34,720 nucleotides of DNA from Candidatus Hydrogenedentota bacterium (GTDB taxonomy: Bacteria; Hydrogenedentota; Hydrogenedentia; Hydrogenedentales; CAITNO01), in the NCBI GenBank assembly GCA_012730105.1, contig JAAYBJ010000212.1, forward strand, positions 1 to 34,720, given 5' to 3'. This document shows, piece by piece, positions 1 through 8,930 of this stretch. Both the position numbers and the translations under genes were made by a program. Numbering within the stretch: the first letter of the stretch is position 1; the number at the start of each line of letters is the position of its first letter. The notes under the pieces were generated by a model. That model saw nothing but the letters and a program-made list of their open reading frames with translations. It made no database searches and was not told where the DNA came from.

Positions 1-231
1 GCGGTCCAGGTCGGCCCGGTTCCGGCAGCGCACCAGGTTTACACCCGCATCCGCCATGGCCTTCAGGGCGTTGTCGTCCTCAGGCAACTCATAAAAACCA
101 AGGGGAAAGGCCGGGCCTTTTGCGGTAGGCAGATATCCGCCCTCTGCGCTGGATGCCGTTTGCGAAGCACATGCCAACAGACAAAGCAGGACGGCAACAA
201 AGGTACGCGACAGGCTTACAGGACGGGACAT
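1..231 (-). CDS. Secreted/lipoprotein N-terminus, possible TIM-barrel glycosidase-like protein (partial)
   Basis: Only the first 77 codons are present; the gene runs off the left edge. The ATG at 231-229 is preceded on the minus strand by AAGGA about nine bases away. The protein opens with a basic tip and a hydrophobic stretch (residues 9-21) ending in LLAC, so it has either a lipobox (with Leu at -2, slightly atypical) or a normal signal peptide; export is likely. After a short linker it reads FPLGFYELPEDDNALKAMAD and then AGVNLVRCR. This resembles the first strand and helix of secreted TIM-barrel proteins of the glycoside-hydrolase type, in which an early strand states a pleasing or normal form and a helix follows before 'aGvN.vr'. 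The fold assignment is inference from about 40 residues; function cannot be set. Confidence 0.7.
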   Translation of the reverse strand, partial: MSRPVSLSRTFVAVLLCLLACASQTASSAEGGYLPTAKGPAFPLGFYELPEDDNALKAMADAGVNLVRCRNRADLDR

Positions 232-770
232 TGCACAGGTTCCTTGCATGTTTGGATGCCGTCATCATGGGAACAAAAACAGCGAGTTCTTCGGGAACAC
301 TCGTTTCGGCAGGGATCAGGGTACCAGAAATTCAACGGTGATGAAAGTTTTCACTGTACGAATGATGACCGGCCTGTAATATCTATAAAGAAGCTAAAGA
401 GAAGATCTCCATAGTATCATCGGTCAATTTCCGGCATTGTATCGAAGAAGTCAGGGCAATGAAATATTTGTGCCTTCTGTGGTAGTTCGTTAAAGTCATT
501 TTTTGACAAAAATAAGCGTCAACCACGGAACGCACGGAATTTCACGGAAAAGAAAAGGCAATGCAACCTAGGACTTATATTTTGGTTGCGGTTATGGCGC
601 CCTATTCTCTTAAGGAATTTATCAAAGGTTTTCCGTTGAGGCACTTTCTGTGATATAAAGGGCGGCCAGGCTCAAAGATTCTTTCGTGGAACCGGATGTT
701 CTGAGCGAAGTCAAAAGAGGGAAAAGCCTGTCTGGTGGTTCCCGGCAACTTTAAAATAAGGAACATTGTC
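232..770. other. Intergenic gap with divergent genes, little coding evidence
   Basis: The region separates two divergently transcribed secreted-protein genes, so it should hold both promoters, but I found no convincing -35/-10 pair. Short frames on both strands here lack ribosome sites and recognisable motifs. It contains one copy of a dispersed CACGGA-type repeat (519-557). The 3' part (about 640-770) is the untranslated leader of the next gene. Confidence 0.5.
519..557. repeat. Dispersed CACGGA repeat, copy 1
   Basis: The stretch reads AACCACGGAA, then CACGGAATT, then CACGGAAAAG, three spaced copies of a CACGGAA core. The reverse complement of the same pattern occurs twice at 25673-25740. 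Its presence in two unrelated gaps indicates a dispersed non-coding repeat family; I know of similar 'aaccacggaa' strings in many GC-rich bacterial genomes, function unknown. Confidence 0.6.
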
Positions 771-2942
771 ATGAAGCATTTTCTGTCGACACTGCTTGTA
801 ACCGTTCTTCTCCTGGGTAGCCTTGCTTCGGCGGCGCAACCGGTCAAGGTGGGAACCTTTCTCCAAGAGAAAGCCAGCGCGTTTCATACTGGAGACGGAC
901 TGCCTTCGGAGGATGTGCAGTCGATATCTATCGAAGCCGACGGTCCGGTGGTTGAAACCACGGCTGGGGCCGCACAGTTCACGGGAAGCGGATGGACACG
1001 TCTGGACGCGCTTACCATCACCCGGTATGTGTTGCTTCCCGACGGCGATACCTATGTGTTGGCCAAATCCGATGCAGGCCAGGAATCGGGTAGCGGGATT
1101 CCCGTCCGCCAGGCAACGGACGGCTCGGGGGCCCCGGCGGCGGTGGCCACCGCGCAGGGATTGTTCGTACGCACCGATGCGGGACGCTATGAAAAGGCCG
1201 TCGTGCAGGACGGCGCCAGCCGGCACTGGGGTGTAGAGGACGTGCGCGGCGTCGCTATAGATGCGGAAGGGTGCCTCTGGTTTGCCACACTGGCCGGGGC
1301 CGCGCGCCAAGGTCAGGACGGCTGGGAATTTTTTACCGGCGAGGAGGGGCTACCCTACAACGATTTTACCTGCATGGCTGCCGGGAAAGACGGGGCGGTC
1401 TGGTTCGGTACCACCCTTGGCGCCATACGCTATAAAGACGGTGCGTGGCGGTATCGCCAGGGACGCCGCTGGCTGCCGAATGACGAGGTGCGCGCCATAG
1501 CCGTGGCTGACGATGGCGCCGCCTGGATAGCCACGGCCGGCGGGGTGGGCCGCATCTCCTTTGAAGCGATGACCCTTGCGGACAAGGCCGCCATCTATGA
1601 AAAGGGAATGGACCTTATCAAGCGCACCGAGTTTGGTTACACTTCCGAGGTGGGGTTGAAACAGCCCGGCGACAAGCGTGAAATCATCTATTCGGACAGT
1701 GACAACGACGGGCTCTGGACGGCCATGTACGGCGCGGGGGAGTGTTTCGCCTATGCCGCCACCAAGGATCAGGCTGCGAAGGCACGGGCGACGCAGGCCT
1801 TTGAGGCGCTTCGTTTTCTGCAGAAGGTGACCCAGACCGGGGACATCCGGCCACCCAAGGGTTATGTGGCGCGCACCATCCTGCCCACGGACGGTCCCGA
1901 CCCGAACGAAGGGCGTGTAGAGAGTGACATCGCGCACCGGGAGAAACAGGATGCCCTGTGGAAAGTGTACGAGCCCCGCTGGCCGAAAAGCGGCGACGGC
2001 AAATGGTACTGGAAAAGCGACACCAGTTCCGATGAGCTCGACGGACACTATTTCTTCTATCCCGCTTATTATGATTACGTGGCGGAAACGGAGGAGGAGA
2101 AGGAACGGGTCCGGGAAGTCGTACGCGATTTGACCGACCACATGATGGAACACGGATTCAACCTGGTGGACCATGACGGCACCCCGACGCGTTGGGGTAT
2201 CTACAATCCAGAGAGCCTCAACAAAGACGTGAACTGGTGGCCGGAACGGGGACTGAAGTCTTTGAGCATGTTGTCCTACCTGGCCGTTGCCGGGCATATT
2301 ACGGGTGATCCCAAGTATGGCGAGGCCAGCCGCGAACTGATCGAAAAGCATCATTTCCAGACCAACGCCATGATCTACAAAATTCATTTCGGGCCGGGTT
2401 CCGGAAACCAGTCGGACGATGAGATGGCCTTTATGAATTACTACAACCTGGCCAAGTACAGCCAGGACGAGGAATTGCTCCGGCAGATGATGTATTCCTT
2501 CTATTCCGCCTGGACCAACGAACAGCCGGAAATGAATCCCCTGTTCAATTTCATGTATGCCGCCTTTGAGGGGCGGACTACCTACAGAAGCCCCTGGGGC
2601 GAATTTAAACTGCACTCCTGGAAGGGGTGCATTGAGGATGCCGTGGAAACGCTGATTGATTTTCCGCTGGATCGTGTTGACTGGGGGCATAAAAATTCCC
2701 ACCGTCTCGATTTGCGCCGCCTTCCGAGGCAGCAGGCCGCGGAACCCTATGAGCCGCCCCGCCACAACCGGGGATATCGGGTGGACGGCAAGGTTCTGCC
2801 TGTTTCAGAGCGCTACTTTAATCATTGGAACACGGATCCCTGGTCGCTTGACTACGGCGGCAGCGGGACCGTGCTCGGCAGCGGCACGGTTTACCTGCTG
2901 CCCTATTACATGGGCTTGTATCATGGCCTGATTGAGAACTGA
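771..2942 (+). CDS. Secreted two-part protein: Reg_prop-type beta-propeller repeats plus large helical C-terminal domain
   Basis: A 723-residue protein. I chose the ATG at 771 over an upstream in-frame GTG (735) because AAGGA lies eight bases before it and the protein then begins with a clean signal peptide (MKHFLSTLLV..., cleavage near ASA-AQ). Residues about 40-260 hold propeller-type repeats: 'GLPSEDVQSI', 'VRGVAIDAEGCLWFAT', 'GAVWFGTTLGAIRY' and 'VRAIAVADDGAAWIATAGG', the pattern of two-component-regulator propeller (Reg_prop) blades. Residues about 285-723 are rich in Trp, Tyr and acidic residues with helical spacing, which suggests an alpha/alpha-barrel like those of carbohydrate-active enzymes; this is inference. 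There is no membrane anchor or kinase domain, so unlike classical Reg_prop sensors it is probably a periplasmic or exported protein. Substrate unknown. Confidence 0.8.
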   Translation: MKHFLSTLLVTVLLLGSLASAAQPVKVGTFLQEKASAFHTGDGLPSEDVQSISIEADGPVVETTAGAAQFTGSGWTRLDALTITRYVLLPDGDTYVLAKSDAGQESGSGIPVRQATDGSGAPAAVATAQGLFVRTDAGRYEKAVVQDGASRHWGVEDVRGVAIDAEGCLWFATLAGAARQGQDGWEFFTGEEGLPYNDFTCMAAGKDGAVWFGTTLGAIRYKDGAWRYRQGRRWLPNDEVRAIAVADDGAAWIATAGGVGRISFEAMTLADKAAIYEKGMDLIKRTEFGYTSEVGLKQPGDKREIIYSDSDNDGLWTAMYGAGECFAYAATKDQAAKARATQAFEALRFLQKVTQTGDIRPPKGYVARTILPTDGPDPNEGRVESDIAHREKQDALWKVYEPRWPKSGDGKWYWKSDTSSDELDGHYFFYPAYYDYVAETEEEKERVREVVRDLTDHMMEHGFNLVDHDGTPTRWGIYNPESLNKDVNWWPERGLKSLSMLSYLAVAGHITGDPKYGEASRELIEKHHFQTNAMIYKIHFGPGSGNQSDDEMAFMNYYNLAKYSQDEELLRQMMYSFYSAWTNEQPEMNPLFNFMYAAFEGRTTYRSPWGEFKLHSWKGCIEDAVETLIDFPLDRVDWGHKNSHRLDLRRLPRQQAAEPYEPPRHNRGYRVDGKVLPVSERYFNHWNTDPWSLDYGGSGTVLGSGTVYLLPYYMGLYHGLIEN

Positions 2943-2987
2943 ACCTGGCGACAATTTAATTTCCGAAAGACAATGCGGGTAGGCGCT

Positions 2988-3017
2988 TTGTACTAGGGCG
3001 TTGACCTGTCTTAAAAT
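2988..3017 (+). promoter_or_regulatory. Candidate sigma-70 promoter for pgi
   Basis: TTGTAC (2988-2993), 18 bases, then TAAAAT (3012-3017). The match is moderate, but it is the best pair in the gap and lies about 140 bases before the pgi start. Confidence 0.3.
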
Positions 3018-3030
3018 GTAAGGGTGGTCT

Positions 3031-3058
3031 GTCCGTCCGGAGCCGCCGGAATCAGGAC
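3031..3058. repeat. Small hairpin in the pgi leader
   Basis: GTCC...TCCGG (3031-3040) can pair with CCGGA...GGAC (3046-3058). No T-run follows, so it is not a standard terminator; it could be structure in the pgi leader or the end of the upstream transcript. Confidence 0.3.
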
Positions 3059-3155
3059 GGGACCGGAAAGCAGTGCCGGCATCCGGGCGGCGCCGGTCAT
3101 TTCCGGTTGACTTGCCTTGTCTCATGCACCAAAGCAACCTACAGGAGCAGTAAGC

Positions 3156-4544
3156 ATGCAAAAGAAGAAAGCGTCCGCTTATACCGATATCCGCATTGAC
3201 ATCAGCCGGGCGAAGTCAACAGTCGTCGGCCCCGAGCACGGCGTCACCCCGGGTGACCTTCGGGAAATCGAGCCGGAGGTGTTAAAAGCGCACAAAGTAT
3301 TGAGCGCCGAACGCCGGCAAAAGAAATACGGCTTTTATGACCTTTACAAGGACAAGGCCACGCTTAAACAGGTGAAGGACGCCGCCGCCCATTTTTCCGA
3401 AATGGAATACAAGAACCTGGTCGTGCTGGGTATCGGCGGGTCGGCCCTGGGCATCACGGCGCTGCACACCGCGCTGGGGGATCCCTACCGCAATCTTTCC
3501 GGGCGCAAGGCGCGCAAAGGCAGGCCGCGGCTTTTTGTGATGGACAATATCGACCCGGTTACCTTCAAGGCCATGATGCGCTTGTGCAAGCCTGAAAAGA
3601 CCCTGTACAACGTCATTTCAAAATCAGGCGGCACGGCCGAGACCATCTCCCAGTTGATGATCATCGTGGATATGCTTGAAAAACAGTTGGGCGCCGACGC
3701 CATTAAGGACCACCTGGTCGTCACCACCAGTCCCCGGGGCGAGAACGCGCCCAAGAGCCTGCTGCACCCGGTGGCCGATGCCTACGACCTGGTTTCCTTT
3801 GACATCCCCCTCAACGTGGGCGGCCGCTTTTCCGTTTTTTCACCGGTGGGCATGTTCCCCGCCGCCCTGCTGGGCATGGACGTGGATGCCATGGCCGCGG
3901 GCTGCGCCGCCATGGACAAGCAGTGTTCACGGTCGTCCCTGCTGGAGAATCCGGCGTACCTGCGCGCGGCCGTGCAGTACCTGATGGATACGCGCAAGGG
4001 GAAGGTCATGTCCGTCATGATGCCCTATGCCGACGGGCTTCGCGATGTGGCCGACTGGTACCGGCAGCTGTGGGCGGAAAGTCTGGGCAAGAGATACGAC
4101 CTGGACAAGAACGAGGTCTATGCCGGCCAGACGCCCATCAAGGCGCTGGGCGCGACGGATCAGCATTCACAAGTGCAGTTGTACCGGGAAGGTCCGAACA
4201 ACAAAATATTCAACATCCTGGAGGTGAAGCGTTTCGCCTCAACCTTGCGCATACCGGACGTCCTGCCCCAGATCAAGGGCCTGGATTATCTGCGAAACGC
4301 CACCATGAACAAACTGATGGCGGCGGAGCTTCAGGGCACGTTGGACGCCCTCAAGGTGAGCCGTCGCCCGGCGATGCGCATCATCCTGCCCGCGGTCAAT
4401 GCCTATACTGTCGCGCAGGTCCTCTACCTGCTCGAAGTGGAAACCGCCATGGCCGGAAGGCTCTATCATGTAAATACCTTCGACCAGCCGGGTGTGGAGG
4501 AAGGCAAAATCATAGCCCGGCGGCTTATGGGAGGTGATCGTTGA
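3156..4544 (+). CDS. pgi: Glucose-6-phosphate isomerase
   Basis: A 462-residue cytoplasmic enzyme interconverting glucose 6-phosphate and fructose 6-phosphate in glycolysis and gluconeogenesis. Visible family marks: the sugar-phosphate site 'VLGIGGSALG' near residue 95, 'VISKSGGTAET' (SIS-type phosphate-binding Ser/Thr loop), 'NVGGRFSVFSPVGMFPAA', the 'ATDQHSQVQLYREGP' segment, and a C-terminal 'NTFDQPGVEEGK' helix with the catalytic-type Lys. The length fits the shorter bacterial forms (about 450) rather than the 550-residue E. coli type. The ATG at 3156 has CAGGAG eight bases upstream; the upstream in-frame codons from 3117 add no conserved sequence. The stop overlaps the TTG start of the next gene by four bases, so the two are probably translated together. 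Confidence 0.96.
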   Translation: MQKKKASAYTDIRIDISRAKSTVVGPEHGVTPGDLREIEPEVLKAHKVLSAERRQKKYGFYDLYKDKATLKQVKDAAAHFSEMEYKNLVVLGIGGSALGITALHTALGDPYRNLSGRKARKGRPRLFVMDNIDPVTFKAMMRLCKPEKTLYNVISKSGGTAETISQLMIIVDMLEKQLGADAIKDHLVVTTSPRGENAPKSLLHPVADAYDLVSFDIPLNVGGRFSVFSPVGMFPAALLGMDVDAMAAGCAAMDKQCSRSSLLENPAYLRAAVQYLMDTRKGKVMSVMMPYADGLRDVADWYRQLWAESLGKRYDLDKNEVYAGQTPIKALGATDQHSQVQLYREGPNNKIFNILEVKRFASTLRIPDVLPQIKGLDYLRNATMNKLMAAELQGTLDALKVSRRPAMRIILPAVNAYTVAQVLYLLEVETAMAGRLYHVNTFDQPGVEEGKIIARRLMGGDR

Positions 4545-6154
4545 ATTCAAAGGCGGGAAAAACGGGCGTTTGTGCGCCGCCCTTCGACTATGTCCGGGCC
4601 CGGCGCACCCGGCGCTCTTTCCGCCTCTTGGTTGCCCTTACCGTTTTCCTTACCCTGATGCTCTGGTTTGTCGAGGGCTATCTGCGGTATGACCGGAGTG
4701 AAACGCAATATCGCATGGCGCTTACCCTGCATCCGGCCCAGGCCCGGCCTATTCTGCGGACCGTGGTGCGGCGCGAGACCGGCCCCGCGAAAGTGCCCCC
4801 CTCCCTGTACCTGGAAGCGCTCGCCCAGGTGGAAGAGCCCGACAACATGCTGGATACCTATGCCCGGGCTTACCAGGTGAACCCCAACAACGCCTCGCTG
4901 GTGATCAATTACGGCTGTATGCTTTATTTCGACGGACAACATGAAGAGGCCCGGGAGCGGTTTCGCGAGGCGGGTGTGAATCCGCCGCGAAACGCGCTTC
5001 CCCGTTATCTGGAAGCGGCGGCGCTCGCGGCCACCCTCGAGCCGGAAGCTGACCTGAGCGACCTGGTGGCCTTGCTTACGCGGGCAAACAGTTCCGGCGA
5101 TCCCGTGCTCTTTCCCGATCCCCTGTGGCATGTCAGTTTGCCGAAGCGCGGCGCGCGGTACAATAAACTGCGGCGGGATACTGCGGAACGCATGGCAACG
5201 CCCCTGCTGCACTGCTGCAACCTTATCACCGGCCGTGCCCGACAGAGCCTGGAGCGCGGGGAATTGATGGATTGGGACAATTGGCTTGAAAAGGTCCAGT
5301 ACATGGGCATGCGGCTCATGGGGGGCAGGGAGGACGACAGTCCGCCGACCATGATACAGATGAACACCGCCCTGCAGATACAGCACCAGGCATTGGTGTT
5401 GCGGGGGGAATGGTCCAAACTCTCCGGGGGTGTTCTCGATCCGGAGATCAATAATGCCATCCTGCGGGTCAACGAAGCCCTGGCCGGCATCGCAGCATTC
5501 GAGGAGCGCCGCCAGCCTGTTTTAGCGCAGTACCGCGAAAGCGCCCTGACGCCCCTGATGCTGGCGGTCAAAACGGGCCTGCTACTGTTTGTCCTGTATT
5601 CCATCAGCCTGGTGCTGCACAAGGCAGGGTCGGGAGGAAAACGTGTGCGCGCGCTGCCGCATGTATGGGCCGGAAAACTGGTTCCTGTCGTGGGATTCGC
5701 CTCGCTTCTTGCGGTGTTGTTTTACCTGTCGGCAAGGCATCACCTTGGCATGGTCGGTGAATTCGATGCCTCGGCGCCCTACGTGTGGTCCTTCGTGTTG
5801 GGTGTGATGCTGCTTCTCGGTCTCCTGTACCCCATGATACAGGCGCGGGCTGGACTGTACCAGGAGGTGCTGCCGGCGCGAACGGAAGGACCGCCCGATA
5901 CGGCCGATGGTCTTGAAAAAGCGCCGGCCCTGACGGTGAGGCGGTATATTGGCGTATACGGTTGCCTGCTTCGGCGGTATATGGGAGTGCTCTGCGGTGG
6001 ATTCATGGTTATTATCTGCCTCTGGTGTATTTCGCATCGTGTCGTTCTTGGCACCTATCCGTTTCAGATGGAGCTGTTGACGACAGGCTTGGAAAAAGAA
6101 AGCGCCGTGCTTATCTCGGAAATACAGCAACATTTACGTGAACTCTTTTCCTAG
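4541..6154 (+). CDS. Membrane protein with helical-repeat (TPR-like) soluble domain, unknown function
   Basis: A 537-residue protein starting at TTG (4541), four bases inside pgi, with a strong GGGAGGTGAT ribosome site. Residues about 26-46 form a first membrane segment (FRLLVALTVFLTLMLWFVEG). A long polar part follows; residues 65-150 carry TPR-like helix pairs ('LEALAQVEEPDNMLDTYARA', then 'ASLVINYGCMLYFDGQHEEA' with 'ARERFREAG'). Four more hydrophobic segments lie near residues 336-360, 376-400, 413-434 and 480-502. Topology: one N-terminal anchor, a large extracytoplasmic or cytoplasmic repeat domain, and a C-terminal four-helix bundle. I do not recognise the family. Coupling to pgi may reflect expression level only. 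The gene ends before a repeat-rich gap. Confidence 0.8.
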   Translation: MNSKAGKTGVCAPPFDYVRARRTRRSFRLLVALTVFLTLMLWFVEGYLRYDRSETQYRMALTLHPAQARPILRTVVRRETGPAKVPPSLYLEALAQVEEPDNMLDTYARAYQVNPNNASLVINYGCMLYFDGQHEEARERFREAGVNPPRNALPRYLEAAALAATLEPEADLSDLVALLTRANSSGDPVLFPDPLWHVSLPKRGARYNKLRRDTAERMATPLLHCCNLITGRARQSLERGELMDWDNWLEKVQYMGMRLMGGREDDSPPTMIQMNTALQIQHQALVLRGEWSKLSGGVLDPEINNAILRVNEALAGIAAFEERRQPVLAQYRESALTPLMLAVKTGLLLFVLYSISLVLHKAGSGGKRVRALPHVWAGKLVPVVGFASLLAVLFYLSARHHLGMVGEFDASAPYVWSFVLGVMLLLGLLYPMIQARAGLYQEVLPARTEGPPDTADGLEKAPALTVRRYIGVYGCLLRRYMGVLCGGFMVIICLWCISHRVVLGTYPFQMELLTTGLEKESAVLISEIQQHLRELFS

Positions 6155-6268
6155 TTAACCCACCGGCCCTGTCGGTGAGAATTCATCAGGCTATGCCGTT
6201 CCGGCGTTTTCTGCTACTCATGGCGGAAATTATCTCCTAATCGTTTTGTCCACACAAGGATTGCAGTC

Positions 6269-6349
6269 CACGTCATTCCGGTTTTTCGCGCGCTATAGCA
6301 TCCTTCGCAGGACAAGACATTTCCACGCGAAAAAGACCGGAATGACGTG
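6269..6349. repeat. 81-bp imperfect palindromic element
   Basis: The left arm 6269-6290 (CACGTCATTCCGG..., then T-run and CGCG) pairs with the right arm 6326-6349, its reverse complement with one or two extra bases. The 35-base centre is unpaired. It has the size and shape of a non-autonomous palindromic repeat or a large RNA hairpin downstream of the membrane-protein gene. There is no U-run for a simple terminator. Confidence 0.75.
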
Positions 6350-6402
6350 CATCAGATTGCTGTTAAGCGATTGTTGGGAAACCTGCAACAGGCCGGAATT
6401 CG

Positions 6403-6419
6403 GGCCCCTTTTAGGGGCC
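6403..6419. repeat. Short GC hairpin GGCCCC/GGGGCC
   Basis: GGCCCC (6403-6408), loop TTTTA, GGGGCC (6414-6419). It is the first of two adjacent hairpins in the gap before murC. Confidence 0.6.
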
Positions 6420-6427
6420 ATCCTCCT

Positions 6428-6448
6428 ACCACCGGCTATGCCGGTGGT
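6428..6448. repeat. Perfect 9-bp stem hairpin ACCACCGGC/GCCGGTGGT
   Basis: ACCACCGGC (6428-6436), loop TAT, GCCGGTGGT (6440-6448). A REP-like palindrome nine bases after the preceding hairpin. Together with the 81-bp element it makes the 480-bp gap before murC largely a repeat cluster. Confidence 0.65.
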
Positions 6449-6587
6449 TACTGATTTGATGTGCTGGGGATATTGTTTACAATTTTATGTAATATGCGTA
6501 ATCCTAACGAAGGAATATTCCGGATGACGCAACCGGAACCCTAAACTGATTCCCTCAAAAAAACACTTTTTATTGTGGTTGATCTTG

Positions 6588-6596
6588 TGATATACT
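6588..6596 (+). promoter_or_regulatory. Extended -10 promoter for the murC cluster
   Basis: TGA followed directly by TATACT (6591-6596) fits an extended -10 box (TGnTATAAT). The surroundings are AT-rich after a GC-rich gap, and murC starts about 35 bases past the predicted start of transcription. No good -35 is needed or seen. Confidence 0.45.
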
Positions 6597-6637
6597 TATT
6601 TTCAACACAATATGTTGCGTTAGATGAGGTATGTGGT

Positions 6638-8089
6638 GTGAATGGATTAAGGCGAAAAGTTCATTTTGTCGGCGTAGGCGGCATTGGCATGAGTGGATTG
6701 GCCGAGATTCTACTGAATCTCGGCTACGAGGTCAGCGGTTCCGACGCGCAACCTTCCAGCATCACGGTGCGCTTGCAGCGTTACGGCTTGGAATTTAAGA
6801 CCGGCCATGATGCTTCAAACGTGGGGGACGCCGGCATTGTCGTAATGTCCGCCGCCATCCCGCCGGACAATGTTGAAATCCAGGCCGCCCGCAGCCGGGG
6901 AATACCGGTAATACACCGGAGTGATCTGCTGGCGGATCTGATGCGCCTTAAACCGAACGCGGTGGTGGTGGGCGGCACCCATGGCAAAACGACGACCACC
7001 TCCATGATCAGCGCTTTCCTGGACGGCGCGAATCTGGGTGCGACCACCATCGTCGGGGGCATCTTGCACCGGAGCGGCACCAACGCCCGGTGGGGCACGG
7101 GGGATTATCTGGTTGCCGAAGCGGACGAACACGACGGCTCCTTTTTACGGCTTCATCCCACCATTGCCGTGGTGACCAACATTGATGCGGAACACCTGGA
7201 ATACTACGGAACGATAGACAGCATCAAGCGCGCCTTTACGGATTTCTGCAATACGGTGCCTTTTTACGGGTATTCCATCCTTTGCGGAGATGACGAGCAC
7301 TGCCGTGAAATCCTTCCCGAAATAGAAAGCGTAACGCTTACCTACGGGCTCGGCGATGACGTGTCGCTCCAGGCGATCAATATTCAGCGTTCCGGGCGCG
7401 AGGCCGGCCTGTCGTGCAGCCGTCAGCTGGCGGGGATGAAGACGACCTTCGATGTGGCCTGCAATGATATGCGCCTGGCGCCCCGGGGAATCCTGGGTTC
7501 CCTGGAGGTCAACACGCTGGGACTGCACAATATCCGCAACGCCCTGGGCGCTTGCGCTGTCGGCCTGTGCCTGGGACTTCGGTTTCACACCATAGCCGAC
7601 GGTCTGCGCCAGTTTGACGGTGTGCGCAGGCGCCTGCAGGTTCGGGGCGAGGAGCACGGTGTCGTGGTCATTGAAGACTACGCGCATCATCCCACGGAGA
7701 TCATTAATACGCTGGAGGCGGCGCGATGGATCGAGGCGAGACGCCTGATATGTGTTTTCCAGCCCCATTTGTTCAGCCGGACCAAGTTCTTCTGTGAAGA
7801 GTTTGCCCGTGCGCTGGCCAAGGCGGACCGGGCCGTGGTAACGGACATCTATCCCTCCCGGGAAGCGCCCATGCCCGGTGTGGACGCGGGGTTGATTGTG
7901 GATGCCGCCCATGTTGCGGGCGCAAACCATGTCGAATTGGCCAGGGACATGAATGCCGTGCCGCAGTTGTTGGTGAAGGATCTTGAGCCCGGCGACATGG
8001 TGCTGGTTCTTGGCGCGGGTGATATCAACCGGATAACGCAGCCGTTACTGGAATTGTTAGCAGATCAAAAAGGAGGCAAGGGGCAATGA
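6638..8089 (+). CDS. murC: UDP-N-acetylmuramate-L-alanine ligase
   Basis: Adds L-Ala to UDP-MurNAc with ATP, the first step of the peptidoglycan stem peptide, in the cytoplasm. I place the start at GTG 6638, with GAGGT seven bases upstream, because the family begins a few residues before the 'KVHFVGVGGIGMSGLAEIL' nucleotide-binding loop; the 21 upstream codons do not look conserved. Domain 1 is the UDP-binding Rossmann fold. The Mur ATP loop 'GGTHGKTTTTSM' lies near residues 112-123. 'EADEHDGSF', 'VVTNIDAEHLEYYG' and 'HNIRNALGA' form the central ligase signature. The C-terminal domain carries 'DGVRRRLQVRGE' and 'EDYAHHPTEI'. Length (483 residues) is normal. The stop overlaps the ftsQ ATG (ATGA). 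Confidence 0.97.
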   Translation: MNGLRRKVHFVGVGGIGMSGLAEILLNLGYEVSGSDAQPSSITVRLQRYGLEFKTGHDASNVGDAGIVVMSAAIPPDNVEIQAARSRGIPVIHRSDLLADLMRLKPNAVVVGGTHGKTTTTSMISAFLDGANLGATTIVGGILHRSGTNARWGTGDYLVAEADEHDGSFLRLHPTIAVVTNIDAEHLEYYGTIDSIKRAFTDFCNTVPFYGYSILCGDDEHCREILPEIESVTLTYGLGDDVSLQAINIQRSGREAGLSCSRQLAGMKTTFDVACNDMRLAPRGILGSLEVNTLGLHNIRNALGACAVGLCLGLRFHTIADGLRQFDGVRRRLQVRGEEHGVVVIEDYAHHPTEIINTLEAARWIEARRLICVFQPHLFSRTKFFCEEFARALAKADRAVVTDIYPSREAPMPGVDAGLIVDAAHVAGANHVELARDMNAVPQLLVKDLEPGDMVLVLGAGDINRITQPLLELLADQKGGKGQ

Positions 8090-8874
8090 GGACAACCGCG
8101 ATCCCGGTGCACCACAAGCGCGCCGTTCCTGTTCGCAGGAAGAAACTGTTATTTTCCCATTTTGTTGAAGTCACGCTGAGCCTGGCTTTGTTGTTGGGAG
8201 CGGCTGTTTTTGCCGTATACGTTCCGCGGTCGTCCTATTTTTCGGTCCAGGAAATCACCTTTGAAAATCAGCGGGTTCTTGGAGAAGCGGACATCCGGGA
8301 GGCCGCCGGCATAACCGTTGACGACAACATTCTTTTTCTCGACGTTGATGCGGTGCGGGCGCGGGTGGAATCGCTTCCCTATGTGAAGCGCTGTGACGTG
8401 GTCAAGAGCATTCGCGAGAAGAAAGTGCATCTCCGGATCGTCGAACGGAAAGCCGCCGCCACCGTGATGCTGAACAACCATCTCTTTGAGGTGGACCGGG
8501 AACTTGTGGTTCTCAGGGAGTTGTCACCCTTTTCGATTCACAGCGGGCCGTTGATTACCAGCCTGCCCGACGTGCAGGTCCTCGAAGCGGGCAAGGCCAT
8601 AGAAAGCCCTGAACTGAAGGCGGCGCTTGACTTATGGCAGGCATTTCAAACCCTTCCGTTTGCGGACCAGTTGACCTTGTCCGAGTTGTCCGCGGAATCT
8701 ACGACGCAGCTGCGCATGTATTTCGAAGAACTTCCCTATGAAATGCGCTGGGGCCGCTCCGATTTCGAGACGCAGGCGAACCGCCTGGCTATTCTCTGGG
8801 AGGAAATGGGAGGCTTTATCCCGTGTGAGTATTATCTCGACCTTCGTTTTGACGCCAACCTGGCGTGCAAATAA
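8086..8874 (+). CDS. ftsQ: Cell-division protein FtsQ/DivIB
   Basis: A 262-residue bitopic division protein that links early and late divisome parts. A basic cytoplasmic tail (residues 1-25) is followed by one membrane segment (about 26-48, FVEVTLSLALLLGAAVFAVYV). A POTRA domain comes next ('YFSVQEITFENQRVLGEADIREAAGI', then 'NILFLDVDAVRARVESLPYVKRCDVVKS' and 'KVHLRIVERKAAA'), then the FtsQ beta domain ('FEVDRELVVL', 'LEAGKAIESPELKAALDL'). AGGAGG sits nine bases before the ATG, which overlaps the murC stop. Position between murC and ftsZ agrees with the dcw cluster order and supports the call. The C-terminus is ordinary. Confidence 0.92.
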   Translation: MRTTAIPVHHKRAVPVRRKKLLFSHFVEVTLSLALLLGAAVFAVYVPRSSYFSVQEITFENQRVLGEADIREAAGITVDDNILFLDVDAVRARVESLPYVKRCDVVKSIREKKVHLRIVERKAAATVMLNNHLFEVDRELVVLRELSPFSIHSGPLITSLPDVQVLEAGKAIESPELKAALDLWQAFQTLPFADQLTLSELSAESTTQLRMYFEELPYEMRWGRSDFETQANRLAILWEEMGGFIPCEYYLDLRFDANLACK

Positions 8875-8930
8875 TCCGTGCCCTGAAAGCAGTTTAACCC
8901 CCATTAACGCGTATACCTGGAGGAAGAGTG

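Noticed and set aside
503-508. TTGACA as a promoter of the propeller gene
   Set aside because: No -10 box at a workable distance.
1350-2765. 471-codon minus-strand frame inside the propeller protein gene
   Set aside because: GC-rich shadow frame; no ribosome site or domain, while the plus strand has a signal peptide and repeats.
6246-6527. 93-codon frame in the murC gap
   Set aside because: Built from palindromic repeats and hairpins; no ribosome site.
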